NCBI GenBank assembly: GCA_029168955.1
Contig: JAPDOI010001227.1
Location: 140,001 to 204,000 of the forward strand
Origin: Aplectana chamaeleonis
Lineage: Eukaryota > Nematoda > Chromadorea > Rhabditida > Cosmocercidae
Reading direction: 5' to 3'
DNA: 64,000 nt
Shown here: piece after piece, positions 18,741 to 30,200 of the stretch
Numbering within the stretch: the first letter of the stretch is position 1
How the letters are laid out: the number at the start of each line of letters is the position of its first letter
The notes under the pieces: generated by a model
What the model saw: only the letters and a program-made list of their open reading frames with translations
What the model was told of the DNA's origin: nothing
Databases searched by the model: none
Translations under genes and position numbers: made by a program

Positions 18741-20514
18741 ATATATGATGCTGCGACTCAAGCATTTGCGACCGTCTTTTTGGATATGTAGGGAATTTAT
18801 CTTTTTCGAGCCTGTGATTCCAAAAAATTATTGGCGAAGTACTTGTCGCAAACTCGTGAATGAATATATTTTCCAACAAACGTAAAAAAAGTCGAATTCA
18901 GAAACTTCAATTTTGCCTAGTGAATAATTAATTCCGAAAACCGGTTCTCCATGGGGTTGGATTGAATATTAGGAAATTCCTCACACTTATCCGAGAAAAT
19001 GTTCAAAACAACAAAGAATAACTGAAAAAGAAAATTAATGGAATTTTAAGCTGTGTTCATGAAGAGTTTGAAATTCTTTTCAAATTCAACAGAATGGTAC
19101 CATTCTGGAAGGGCATTTTTTCAAAAGTATTTTTCAGACAGGCTCTGGAGGAGTAAGGATACTGCGGAGGCGAAAATGACAATGTGTGTGTTTTCAATTT
19201 TTTTCTAGCTACGCGAGCAAGTAAATATTTCAGGGTCACCACAAAAGTGAGTTGTAAGGTTCTCATAATCAACGGTTGAGAAAAACATAGTAGACCTGAA
19301 ATTTTGAAAGAAGGACTTTCATATCAACCTCCCAGCAAGTTTTAGCCTAGCTATTCCAGTGACAGATTTCTCCGGCCAGTTTCACCTGAAATCACGATTC
19401 TCGTTAAATTGAGAGCATCGACGAGAAAAATGAGGATCGCATAATACTTATCAAAACTAGATGAAGAATAAGCAAACAGAGTTACAACATTCAGCTGAAT
19501 TAATCAATCAACGAAAGTAAGGCGAGAAGACGAGAAGGAGTGACTCTACAGAGAACAAGCATATGAGGCTGTCCACGTAAGATTCGGGATAGATCGGAAC
19601 ACAAAAAAAAATTGCCGCTTTCAAAATTCATATCGCTAGTGCACTCCAAAAAAACTTATGTGTACGCTTCTAGAATTTTCAGAAAACTTTTTTTTAAATG
19701 TTATAAAATCTCAAAGTTGGGATTTTTTAACATTCCTTAGTCTAGATCCTCAATGGAAACGAATTCCTGTGATAAAAAAAAATCTTATTCGAGGTTATCG
19801 ACTATGGGGAATCGATTGACGTTGTCGAAATTTTCAAAATTGCGCTCATTAAAAAATAATTTTCTTCATTTCTCTGAGCCCAGATCCTGCAGATAGAAAT
19901 TATGCTCAAAAGATGAGCCGTGGTCGATTTGGTTCATAGAAATATATATTCAAAAATTGAAAGACACAAACAGCTTCTTTTTTTTTGATCGAATGACGCT
20001 CACAGGCGAAAAAACCTCAAGAGAGAGACCGCTCATGCATTCCACCGCAGGCAAAGTGGCTACAGTATGTAGTAATAACTGATTACGAGTAATCGATTAA
20101 AATAGAATTTGAAAAAAGGCTATTTCATCTATTTAACATCATAGAATTGTGCTATTGGTGCACCGAAACCTCTTTTTTAATACACCTACTAAGAACAAGA
20201 TTAGGGAGGTAGCGTTAAATGTTTAGTAACTTGTGGGATGAACATGGAATACAGTTAGAAAAGAAACGGAACAGAAACGCTCTCTCATAGACATTCGACA
20301 CTACGTAGCTTGTGGATGAATGAGAAAATTGAATATCGTATTCTTACAGTACCCCCAATGAATGAATACTTCGGATAATCATTTCTGAAAATTTCAAAAT
20401 ATTTTTCCGAAGTTTTTTTTTTGATTTTTCCAAAATATTGTTTCATTCCAAAAATTCAGTGATTCGGTTTTTCAAAAACTCGAATATTCGTTTCAGTATC
20501 CTACTGTATATATT
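18741..20514. other. AT-rich intergenic, nothing firmly recognised
   Basis: No ORF here is longer than about 75 codons. There are many A and T runs, a GGCTACAGTA motif near 20050 and ATTCG-type motifs at 20360-20490 that recall the ends of the element at 668-2625. No gene, RNA gene or ordered repeat is seen. Confidence 0.5.
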
Positions 20515-20524
20515 TTGGTAAATT

Positions 20525-20580
20525 TGTGTGTGCGTGTGTGTGTATGTGTGTATGTGTGCGTTTCTCTGTGTGTTTGTTTG
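20525..20580 (+). repeat. GT-rich low-complexity tract
   Basis: A degenerate (GT)n/(TGTATG)n-like tract lies about 80 bp before the first recognisable satellite unit. Confidence 0.8.
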
Positions 20581-20797
20581 ACCGATTATTCGGCTTGACT
20601 TTCAAGGCGAGCAACCCTAAGGGATGGGCTCCGAAAGTGGGCAGAACGTCAGTGTAAGGGTGCAGGACCTTAGAAGTGATGCGTAGTACTACATAGGAAG
20701 TGTGCGGGACCCGAATGGTAGTGCGCCCAACGCAGTAGGAAGTGTGCGGGATCCAAGTGAGAGTGCGCAGGACGCCGTAGAAAGTGTGCGGGACCCA

Positions 20798-21584
20798 AGT
20801 AGGGGTGCGCCTGACGCCGTAGAAAGTGTGCGGGACCCAAAAGGGAGTGCGCCGAACTCCGTATGAAGTGTACAGGATAGAAGTGGGAGTGCGCAGGACG
20901 CCGTTGAAAGTGTGCGGGTTCCAAGTGGGGGAGCGCCGGACGCCGTGAAAAGAGTGCGGGACCCGAGTGAGATTGCGCCTGGCGCCGTAGAAAGCGTGCG
21001 GGACCTAAGTGGGAGAGCGTCGGACGCCGTAGAATGTGTGCGGTACCCAATTGGGAGTGCGCTGAACGCCGTAGGAAGTGTGCGGGATCCAAAAGGGAGT
21101 GTGCAGGACGCCGTAGAAAGTGTGCGGGATCCAAGAGGGAGAGAGCCGGACGCTGTAGAAAGTGCGCGGGACCCAAGTGGGAGAGCGCCGGATGTCATAG
21201 AAAGTGTGCGGGACCCAAGTGGGAGTGCGCAGGACGCCATAGACAGCGTGCGGGAGCCAAGTGGGGGTGCGCTGGACGCCGTAGAAAGTGTGCGGGACCC
21301 AAGTGGGGGTGCGCCTGACGCCGTAGAAAGTGTGCGGGACCCAAAAGGGAGTGCGCCGAACTCCGTATGAAGTGTACAGGATAGAAGTGGGAGTGCGCAG
21401 GACGCCGTTGAAAGTGTGCGGGTTCCAAGTGGGGGAGCGCCGGACGCCGTGAAAAGAGTGCGTGACCCGAGTGAGATTGCGCCTGGCGCCGTAGAAAGCG
21501 TGCGGGACCTAATTGGGAGAGCGTCGGACGCCGTAGAATGTGTGCGGTACCCAATTGGGAGTGCGCTGAACGCCGTAGGAAGTG
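20798..21584 (+). repeat. 504-bp (12-unit) higher-order duplication at the array start
   Basis: Units 20798-21080 and 21302-21584 carry the same ordered string of rare variants, exactly 504 bp (12 x 42) apart. The string is GCGCCTGACGCC, CCAAAAGGGAGTGC, CTCCGTATGAAGTGTACAGG, GGTTCCAAGTGGGGGAGC, CGTGAAAAGAGTGCG, CGTCGGACGCC and CCCAATTGGGAGTGC. This shows segmental duplication of blocks within the array, not unit-by-unit turnover. Confidence 0.9.
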
Positions 21585-23515
21585 TGCGGCGCCCAAGTAG
21601 GAGTGCGCAGGACGCCGTAGAAAGTGTGCTGGACCCAAGTAGGAGAGTGCTGGATGTCATAGAAAGTGTGCGGTATCCAAGTGGGAGAGCGCCGGACGCC
21701 ATAGAAAGTGTGCGGGATCCAAGTGGGAGTGCGCAGGTTGCCATAGAAAGTGTGCGGGATCCAAGTGGTAGTGCGCCAGACGCCGTAGAAAGTTTACGGG
21801 ACCCAAGTGGGAGTGCGCAGAGCGCCGTAGAAAGTGTATGGGACCCAAATGTTAGTGCGCCAGACGCCGTAGAATGTGTGCGGGACCCAAGTGGGAGTGC
21901 GCCGAACGATGTAGAAAGTTTACGGGACCCAAGTGGGAGTGCGCAGGACGCCGTAGGAAGTGTGCGGTATCCAAGTGGGAGTGCGCCGAACGATGTAGAA
22001 AGTTTACGGGACCCAAGTGGGGGTGCGCAGGGCGCAGTAGAAAGTGTACGAGACCCAAATGTTAGTGCGCCAGACGCCGTAGAATGTGTGCGGGACCCAA
22101 GTGGGAGAGCGCCGGACGCCATAGAAAGTGTGCGCGACCCAAGTGGGAGTGCGCAGGGCGCCGTAGAAAGTGTACGGGACCCAAATGTTAGTGCGCCAGA
22201 CGCCGTAGAATGTGTGCGGGACCCGAGTGAGAGTGCTTCGGACGCCGTAGAAAGTTTACGGGACCCAAGTGGGAGTGCGCAGGACGCCGTATAAAGTGTG
22301 CGGGATCCAAGTGGGAGTGCGCTGGACGCCGTAGAATGTGTGTGGGACCCAAGTGGGAGAGCGCTGGACGCCGTAGAAAGTGTGCGGGACCCAAGTGGGA
22401 GAGCGCTGGACGCCGTAGAAAGTGTGCGGGACCCAAGTGGGAGAGCGCCGGACGCCATAGAAAGTGTGCGGGATCCAAGTAGGAGTGCGCAGTACGCCGT
22501 ATAAAGTGTGCGGGATCCAAGTGGGAGTGCGCTGGACGCCGTAGAAAGTTTACGGGACCCAAGCGGGAGTGCGAAGTACGCCGTAGAAAGTTTACGGGAC
22601 CCAAGTGGGAGTGCGCCAGACGCCGTAGAATGTGTGCGGGATCCAAGTGGGAGAGCGCCGTACGCCATAGAAAGTGTGCGGGATCCAAGTGGGAGTGCAC
22701 CGGACGCCATAGAAAGTGTGCGGTATCCAAGTGGGAGTGCGCCAGACGCCGTATAAAGTGTGCGGGATCCAAGTGGGAGTGCGCTGGACGCCGTAGAATG
22801 TGTGCGGGACCCGAGTGAGAGTGCGCCGAACGCCGTAGGAAGTGTGCGGGACCCGAGTGAGAGTGCGCCGGACGCCGTAGGAAGTGTGCGGGACCCGAGT
22901 GAGAGTGCTTCGGACGCCGTAGAAAGTTTACGGGACCCAAGTGGGAGTGCGCAGGACGCCGTATAAAGTGTGCGGGATCCAAGTGGAAGTGCGCTGGACG
23001 CCGTAGAAAGTTTACGGGACCCAAGTGGGAGAGCGCTGGACGCCGTAGAAAGTGTGCGGGACCCAAGTGGGAGAGCGCCGGACGCCGTATAAAGTGTGCG
23101 GAATCCAAGAGGAAGTGCGCTGGACGCCGTAGAAAGTTTACGGGACCCAAGCGGGAGTGCGAAGTACGCCGTAGAAAGTGCGGGACCCAAGTGGGAGAGC
23201 GCCGGACGCCATAGAAAGTGTGCGGGACCCAAGTGGGAGTGCGCAGGGCGCCGTAGAAAGTTTACGGGACCCAAGTGGGAGTGCGCAGGGCGCCGTAGAA
23301 AGTGTGCGGGACCCGAGTGAGAGTGCGCCGGACGCCGTAGGAAGTGTGCGGGATCCAAGTGGGAGAGCGCCGGACGCCGTAGAAAGTGTGCGGGACCCAA
23401 GTGGGAGAGCGCCGGACGTCATAGAAAGTGTGCGGGATCCAAGTGGGAGTGCGCAGGGCGCCGTAGAAAGTGTGCGGGACCCGAGTGAGAGTGCGCCGGA
23501 CGCCGTAGGAAGTGT

Positions 23516-24215
23516 GCGGGATCCAAGTGGGAGAGCGCCGGACGCCATAGAAAGTGTGCGGGATCCAAGTGGGAGTGCGCCGGACGCCATAGAAAGTGTG
23601 CGGGATCCAAGTGGGAGTGCGCAGGTTGCCATAGAAAGTGTGCGGGATCCAAGTGGAAGTGCGCTGGACGCCGTAGAAAGTTTACGGGACCCAAGCGGGA
23701 GTGCGAAGTACGCCGTAGAAAGTTTACGGGACCCAAGTGGGAGTGCGCAGGGCGCAGTAGAAAGTGGGCGGGACCCGAGTGAGAGTGCGCCGGACGCCGT
23801 AGGAAGTGTGCGGGACCCGAGTGAGAGTGCTTCGGACGCCGTAGAAAGTGTGCGGGATCCAAGTGGTAGTGCGCCAGACGCCGTAGAAAGTTTACGGGAC
23901 CCAAGCGGGAGTGCGAAGTACGCCGTAGAAAGTTTACGGGACCCAAGTGGGAGTGCGCAGGGCGCAGTAGAAAGTGGGCGGGACCCGAGTGAGAGTGCGC
24001 CGGACGCCGTAGGAAGTGTGCGGGATCCAAGTGGGAGAGCGCCGGACGCCATAGAAAGTGTGCGGGATCCAAGTGGGAGTGCGCCGGACGCCATAGAAAG
24101 TGTGCGGGATCCAAGTGGGAGTGCGCAGGTTGCCATAGAAAGTGTGCGGGATCCAAGTGGAAGTGCGCTGGACGCCGTAGAAAGTTTACGGGACCCAAGT
24201 GGGAGTGCGCAGGGC
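23516..24215 (+). repeat. 504-bp (12-unit) higher-order duplication, second site
   Basis: The ordered variant string GAGAGCGCCGGACGCCATAG, GAGTGCGCCGGACGCCATAG, GCGCAGGTTGCCATAG, GGAAGTGCGCTGG starts at 23521 and again at 24025, exactly 504 bp later. A third, partial occurrence lies near 32241-32380. The step equals that of the block at 20798. Confidence 0.85.
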
Positions 24216-27200
24216 GCAGTAGAAAGTGGGCGGGACCCGAGTGAGAGTGCGCCGGACGCCGTAGGAAGTGTGCGGGACCCGAGTGAGAGTGCTTCGGGCG
24301 CCGTAGAAAGTTTACGGGACCCAAGTGGGAGTGCGCAGGGCGCCGTAGAAAGTGTGCGGGACCCGAGTGAGAATGCGCCGGACGCCGTAGGAAGTGTGCG
24401 GGATCCAAGTGGGAGAGCGCCGGACGCCGTAGAAAGTGTGCGGGACCCAAGTGGGAGAGCGCCGGACGCCATAGAAAGTGTGCGGGATCCAAGTGGGAGT
24501 GCGCAGGGCGCCGTAGAAAGTGTGCGGGACCCGAGTGAGAGTGCGCCGGACGCCGCAGGAAGTGTGCGGGACCCAAGTGGGAGAGCGCCGGACGCCGTAG
24601 AATGTGTGCGGGACCCGAGTGAGAGTGCGCCGGACGCCGTAGGAAGTGTGCGGGATCCAAGTGGGAGAGCGCCGGACGCCGTAGAAAGTGTGCGGGACCC
24701 AAGTGGTAGTGCGCCAGACGCCGTAGAAAGTTTACGGGACCCAAGTGGGAGTGCGCAGAGCGCCGTAGAAAGTGTATGGGACCCAAATGTTAGTGCGCCA
24801 GACGCCGTAGAATGTGTGCAGGACCCAAGTGGGAGTGCGCCGAACGATGTAGAAAGTTTACGGGACCCAAGTGGGAGTGCGCAGGACGCCGTATAAAGTG
24901 TGCGGGATCCAAGTGGGAGTGCGCTGGACGCCGTAGAATGTGCGTGGGACCCAAGTGAGAGTGCGCCGGACGCCGTAGGAAGTGTGCGGGATCCAAGTGG
25001 GAGAGCGCCGGACGCCATAGAAAGTGTGCGGGATCCAAGTGGGAGTGCGCAAGACGCCGTATAAAGTGTGCGGGATCCAAGTGGGAGTGCGCTGGACGCC
25101 GTATAAAGTGTGCGGGATCCAAGTGGAAGTGCGCTGGACGCCGTAGGAAGTGTGCGGGACCCGAGTGAGAGTGCGCCGGACGCCGTAGGAAGTGTGCGGG
25201 ACCCGAGTGAGAGTGCTTCGGACGCCGTAGAAAGTTTACGCGGCCCAAGTGGGAGTGCGCAAGACGCCGTATAAAGTGTGCGGGATCCAAGTGGGAGTGC
25301 GCTGGACGCCGTAGAATGTGTATGGGACCCAAGTGGGAGAGCGCTGGACGCCGTAGAAAGTGTGCGGGACCCAAGTGGGAGAGCGCCGGACGCCATAGAA
25401 AGTGTGCGGGATCCAAGTAGGAGTGCGCAGTACGCCGTATAAAGTGTGCGGGATCCAAGTGGAAGTGCGCTGGACGCCGTAGAAAGTTTACGGGACCCAA
25501 GCGGGAGTGCGAAGTACGCCGTATAAAGTGTGCGGGACCCAAGTGGGAGTGCGCCGAACGATGTAGAAAGTTTACGGGACCCAAGCGGGAGTGCGAAGTA
25601 CGCCGTATAAAGTGTGCGGGACCCAAGTGAGAGTGCGCCGGACGCCGTAGGAAGTGTGCGGGATCCAAGTGGGAGAGCGCCGGACGCCATAGAAAGTGTG
25701 CGGGATCCAAGTGGGAGTGCGCCGGACGCCATAGAAAGTGTGCGGGATCCAAGTGGGAGTGCGCAGGGCGCCCTATAAAGTGTGCGGGATTCAAGTGGGA
25801 GAGCACCGGACGCAATAAAAAGTGTGCGGGACCCAAGTGGGAGAGCGCTGGACGCCGTAGAAAGTGTGCGGGACCCAAGTGGGAGTGCGCAGGACGCCGT
25901 AGGAAGTGTGCGGTATCCAAGCGGGAGTGCGAAGTACGCCGTAGAAAGTTTACGGGACCCAAGTGGGAGTGCGCAGGGCGCAGTAGAAAGTGGGCGGCAC
26001 CCGAGTGAGAGTGCGCCGGACGCCGTAGGAAGTGTGCGGGACCCGAGTGAGAGTTCTTCGGGCGCCGTAGAAAGTTTACGGGGCCCAAGTGGGAGTGCGC
26101 AAGACGCCGTATAAAGTGTGCGGGATCCAAGTGGGAGTGCGCTGGACGCCGTATAAAGTGTGCGGGATCCAAGTGGAAGTGCGCTGGACGCCGTAGGAAG
26201 TGTGCGGGACCCAAGTGGGAGAGCGCCGGACGCCATAGAAAGTGTGCGGGATCCAAGTGGGAGTGCGCAGGGCGCCGTAGAAAGTGTGCGGGACCCGAGT
26301 GAGAGTGCGCCGGACGCCATAGAAAGTGTGCGGGATCCAAGTGGGAGTGCGCAGGGCGCCGTAGAAAGTGTGCGGGACCCGAGTGAGAATGCGCCGGACG
26401 CCGTAGGAAGTGTGCGGGATCCAAGTGGGAGAGCGCCGGACGCCGTAGAAAGTGTGCGGGACCCAAGTGGTAGTGCGCCAGACGCCGTAGAAAGTTTACG
26501 GGACCCAAGTGGGAGTGCGCAGAGCGCCGTAGAAAGTGTATGGGACCCAAATGTTAGTGCGCCAGACGCCGTAGAATGATTGCGGGACCCAAGTGGGAGA
26601 GCGCCGGACGCCATAGAAAGTGTGCGGGATCCAAGTGGGAGTGCGCTGAACGCCGTAGAAAGTTTGTGGGAGTGCGCTGGACGCCGTAGAAAGTGTGCGG
26701 GACCCAAGTGGGAGTGCCCGGACGCCGTAGAAAGTGTGCGGGACCCAAGTGGGAGTGCGCTGGTCGCCGTAGAAAGTGTGTGGGACCCAAGTGGGAGTGC
26801 CCGGACGCCGTAGAAAGTGTGCGGGACCCAAGTGGGAGTGCGCAGGTTGCCGTAGAAAGTGTGCGGGATCCAAGTGGGAGTGCGCTGGACGCCGTAGAAT
26901 GTGTGCGGGACCCGAGTGAGAGTGCGCCGAACGCCGTAGTAAGTGTGCGGGACCCGAGTGAGAGTGCGCCGGACGCCGTAGGAAGTGTGCGGGACCCGAG
27001 TGAGAGTGCTTCGGACGCCGTAGAAAGTTTACGGGACCCAAGTGGGAGTGCGCAGGACGCCGTATAAAGTGTGCGGGATCCAAGTGGGAGTGCGCTGGAC
27101 GCCGTAGAATGTGTGTGGGACCCAAGTGGGAGAGCGCTGGACGCCGTAGAAAGTGTGCGGGACCCAAGTGGGAGAGCGCTGGACGCCGTAGAATGTGTGT

Positions 27201-30200
27201 GGGACCCAAGTGGGAGAGCGCCGGACGCCGTAGGAAGTGTGCGGGACCCGAGTGAGAGTGCTTCGGACGCCGTAGAAAGTTTACGGGACCTAAGTGGGAG
27301 TGCGCAGGACGCCGTATAAAGTGTGCGGGATCCAAGTGGGAGTGCGCAGGGCGCCGTAGAAAGTGTACGGGACCCAAATGTTAGTGCGCCAGACGCCGTA
27401 GAATGTGTGTGGGACCCGAGTGAGAGTGCACCGAACGCCGTAGAAAGTGTACGGGACCCAAATGTTAGTGCGCCAGACGCCGTAGGAAGTGTGCGGTATC
27501 CAAGTGGGAGAGCGCCGGACGCCATAGAAAGTGTGCGGGATCCAAGTGGGAGTGCGCAGGTTGCCATAGAAAGTGTGCGGGATCCAAGTGGTAGTGCGCC
27601 AGACGCCGTAGAAAGTTTACGGGACCCAAGTGGGAGTGCGCAGAGCGCCGTAGAAAGTGTATGGGACCCAAATGTTAGTGCGCCAGACGCCGTAGAATGT
27701 GTGCAGGACCCAAGTGGGAGTGCGCCGAACGATGTAGAAAGTTTACGGGACCCAAGTGGGAGTGCGCAGGACGCCGTAGGAAGTGTGCGGTATCCAAGTG
27801 GGAGAGCGCCGGACGCCATAGAAAGTGTGCGGGACCCAAGTGGGAGTGCGCAGGGCGCCGTAGAAAGTGTACGGGACCCAAATGTTAGTGCGCCAGACGC
27901 CGTAGAATGTGTGCGGGACCCGAGTGAGAGTGCGCCGGACGCCGTAGGAAGTGTGCGGGATCCAAGTGGGAGAGCGCCGGACGCCATAGAAAGTGTGCGG
28001 GATCCAAGTGGGAGTGCGCAGGACGCCATAGAAAGTGTGCGGGACCCGAGTGAGAATGCGCCGGACGCCGTAGGAAGTGTGCGGGATCCAAGTGGGAGAG
28101 CGCCGGACGCCGTAGAAAGTTTACGGGACCCAAGTGGGAGTGCGCAGAGCGCCGTAGAAAGTGTATGGGACCCAAATGTTAGTGCGCCAGACGCCGTAGA
28201 ATGTGTGCAGGACCCAAGTGGGAGTGCGCCAGACGCCGTAGAATGTGTGCAGGACCCAAGTGGGAGTGCGCCGAACGATGTAGAAAGTTTACGGGACCCA
28301 AATGTTAGTGCGCCAGACGCCGTATAAAGTGTGCGGGATCCAAGTGGGGGTGCGCTGGACGCCGTAGAAAGTGTGCGGGATCCAAGTGGAAGTGCGCTGG
28401 ACGCCGTAGGAAGTGTGCGGGACCCGAGTGAGAGTGCGCCGGACGCCGTAGAAAGTGTGCGGGACCCAAGTGGGAGAGCGCCGGACGCCATAGAAAGTGT
28501 GCGGGATCCAAGTAGGAGTGCGCAGTACGCCGTATAAAGTGTGCGGGATCCAAGTGGGAGTGCGCTGGACGCCGTAGAAAGTTTACGGGACCCAAGCGGG
28601 AGTGCGAACTACGCCGTAGAAAGTTTACGGGACCCAAGTGGGAGTGCGCCAGACGCCGTAGAATGTGTGCGGGATCCAAGTGGGAGAGCGCCGGACGCCA
28701 TAGAAAGTGTGCGGGATCCAAGTGGGAGTGCGCCGGACGCCATAGAAAGTGTGCGGTATCCAAGTGGGAGTGCGCAGGGCGCAGTAGAAAGTGGGCGGGA
28801 CCCGAGTGAGAGTGCGCCGGACGCCGTAGGAAGTGTGCGGGACCCGAGTGAGAGTGCGCCGGACGCCGTAGGAAGTGTGCGGGACCCGAGTGAGAGTGCT
28901 TCGGACGCCGTAGAAAGTTTACGGGACCCAAGTGGGAGTGCGCAGGACGCCGTATAAAGTGTGCGGGATCCAAGTGGGAGTGCGCTGGACGCCGTAGAAT
29001 GTGTGTGGGACCCAAGTGGGAGAGCGCTGGACGCCGTAGAAAGTGTGCGGGACCCAAGTGGGAGAGCGCCGGACGCCATAGAAAGTGTGCGGGATCCAAG
29101 TAGGAGAGCGCAGTACGCCGTATAAAGTGTGCGGGATCCAAGTGGAAGTGCGCTGGACGCCGTAGGAAGTGTGCGGGACCCGAGTGAGAGTGCGCCGGAC
29201 GCCGTAGGAAGTGTGCGGGACCCGAGTGGGAGAGCGCCGGACGCCGTAGAAAGTGTGCGGGACCCGATTGGGAGTGCGCCGAACGCCATAGAAGGTGTGC
29301 GGGATCCAAGTGGGAGTGCGCTGGACGCCGTAGAAAGTTTACGGGACCCAAGCGGTAGTGCGAAGTACGCCGTAGAATGTGTGCGGGACCCGAGTGAGAG
29401 TGCGCCGGACGCCGTAGGAAGTGTGCGGGATCCAAGTAGGAGAGCGCAGTACGCTGTATAAAGTGTGCGGGATCCAAGTGGAAGTGCGCTGGACGCCGTA
29501 GGAAGTGTGCGGGACCCGAGTGGGAGTGCGCAGGGCGCAGTAGAAAGTTTACGGGGCCCAAGTGGGAGTGCGCAAGACGCCGTATAAAGTGTGCGGGATC
29601 CAAGTGGATCTGCGCCGGGCCCCGTATAAAATGTGCGGGACGAAAGTGGGAGTTCGCCGGACGCCGTAGAAAGTGTGCGGGATCCAAGTGGGAGTGCGCC
29701 GGACGCCGTAGAAAGTGTGCGGGACGCAAGTGGGAGTGCGCAGGACGCCGTAGAAAGTGTGCGGGATCCAAGTGGAAGTGTGCCGAACGCCGTAGAAAGT
29801 TCACGGGACCCAAGTGGGAGTGCGCAGGGCGCAGTAGAAAGTGGGCGGGACCCTAGTGAGAGTGCGCCGGACGCCGTAGGAAGTGTGCGGGATCCAAGTG
29901 GGAGAGCGCCGGACGCCAAAGAAAGTTTACGGGACCCAAGTGGGAGTGCGCTGGACGCCGTAGAATGTGTGTGGGACCCAAGTGAGAGAGCGCCGGACGC
30001 CGTAGGAAGTGTGCGGGACCCGAGTGAGAGTGCTTCGGACGCCGTAGAAAGTTTACGGGACCCAAGTGGGAGTGCGCAGGGCGCCGTAGAAAGTGTACGG
30101 GACCCAAATGTTAGTGCGCCAGACGCCGTAGAATGTGTGCGGGACCCAAGTGGGAGGGCGCCGCACGCCGTAGAATGTGTGTGGGATCCAAGTGGGAGTG

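Noticed and set aside
20689..23400. 903-codon minus-strand ORF with GALPLGSRTLSTAS repeats as a giant secreted repetitive protein
   Set aside because: It lies entirely in the 42-bp array, has no unique domain or signal peptide, is ended only by array indels, and equivalent ORFs exist in other frames and on the other strand.
23178..24896. Plus-strand 572-codon ORF of VRDPSGSAPDAVES repeats
   Set aside because: It overlaps long minus-strand ORFs in the same repeat, and its ends coincide with the common GTATAA variant. There is no start context or non-repeat sequence.
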